From NCBI GenBank assembly GCA_018713425.1, contig DVOT01000172.1:1-30520 (forward strand): a stretch of DNA of 30,520 nt. Reading direction: 5' to 3'. The notes beneath the pieces were generated by a model, which made no database searches, was not told the DNA's origin, and saw only the letters and a list, made by a program, of their open reading frames with translations. Of the stretch, positions 30,434 to 30,520 are shown piece after piece (the first letter of the stretch is position 1; each line of letters starts with the position of its first letter). The stretch is from Alectryocaccomicrobium faecavium (GTDB lineage Bacteria > Bacillota > Clostridia > Christensenellales > Aristaeellaceae). A program made the position numbers and the translations under genes.

Positions 30434-30520
30434 TTGGAACACAAGACAAAAGTGGCGGAAGACCTGGAACTCACCGAGGCGCAGGCGCGATACGACGCGG
30501 CGTGCAAGCGGCTCCTTTCG
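30434..30520 (+). CDS. N-terminal fragment, possibly Rpn/PD-(D/E)XK nuclease-like protein
   Basis: An open frame begins at TTG 30434 and runs off the window after 29 codons. The text ARYDAACKRLLS resembles the N terminus of the clostridial Rpn/PD-(D/E)XK transposase-like proteins, where YD-x-x-CKRLLS is followed by a nuclease core. AAAGGG lies 12 nt upstream, a weak ribosome site. The promoter at 30374-30402 supports a real start. Identity is tentative because the catalytic part lies outside the window. Confidence 0.45.
   Translation, partial: MEHKTKVAEDLELTEAQARYDAACKRLLS

Noticed and set aside
1..30520. CRISPR arrays, tRNA, rRNA, insertion sequences
   Set aside because: No regularly spaced repeats, cloverleaf with conserved T-loop, or transposase with terminal repeats was found. 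The fragment at the right end may be nuclease/transposase-like but is too short to call a mobile element.

Overview
The window is a GC-rich stretch (about 60% by eye) of a strictly anaerobic, probably Clostridia-type Bacillota genome. This rests on strong GGAGG-type ribosome binding sites, a Rex repressor, two [FeFe]-hydrogenase-family proteins, a SpoIIE-type phosphatase, soluble (not membrane-anchored) fumarate reductase and HdrABC/Flx proteins. Genus is not determinable from the sequence alone.

Layout. 1-310: a gene-free block of nested inverted repeats. 311-5121 (minus): a glycogen/maltodextrin operon (glycogen phosphorylase, GH13 alpha-glucan hydrolase, small P-loop kinase). 5122-5393: divergent intergenic region with two recognisable sigma-A promoters. 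5394-9292 (plus): sbcD-sbcC. 9326-9361: bidirectional terminator. 9376-27640 (minus): sixteen head-to-tail genes, no internal gap above about 65 bp and many start/stop overlaps, read from a promoter just upstream of rex. 27843-30213 (minus): a secreted protein of unknown function, manA and a VOC-family protein. 30434 to the end (plus): the start of a gene that leaves the window.

The 18-kb minus-strand block is the centrepiece. In transcription order it encodes Rex (NADH/NAD+ sensor), a thioredoxin-like [2Fe-2S] protein, a sensory [FeFe] hydrogenase (HydS type, with PAS), a PP2C/SpoIIE phosphatase, a group-B-like [FeFe] hydrogenase, an LDH-fold malate dehydrogenase, class II fumarase, HdrB, HdrC, HdrA, FlxD/MvhD, FlxC, FlxB, FlxA, a fumarate-reductase-type iron-sulfur subunit, a fumarate-reductase flavoprotein, an AspT/SucE-family half-length transporter and a DUF1275 membrane protein. 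The carbon enzymes cover oxaloacetate -> malate -> fumarate -> succinate. The redox proteins form a complete HdrABC-FlxABCD set, a family proposed to bifurcate electrons from NADH. My inference is a soluble NADH-oxidising, electron-bifurcating fumarate reductase: NADH enters at FlxA, splits at the HdrA flavin, and goes to ferredoxin and, through HdrBC and/or FrdB, to fumarate. Succinate would leave through the AspT-type carrier, reduced ferredoxin could be used by the hydrogenase, H2 would be sensed by HydS, and Rex would couple expression to NADH. The parts are known families; the single-operon combination is what is unusual. No biochemical claim here has been tested.
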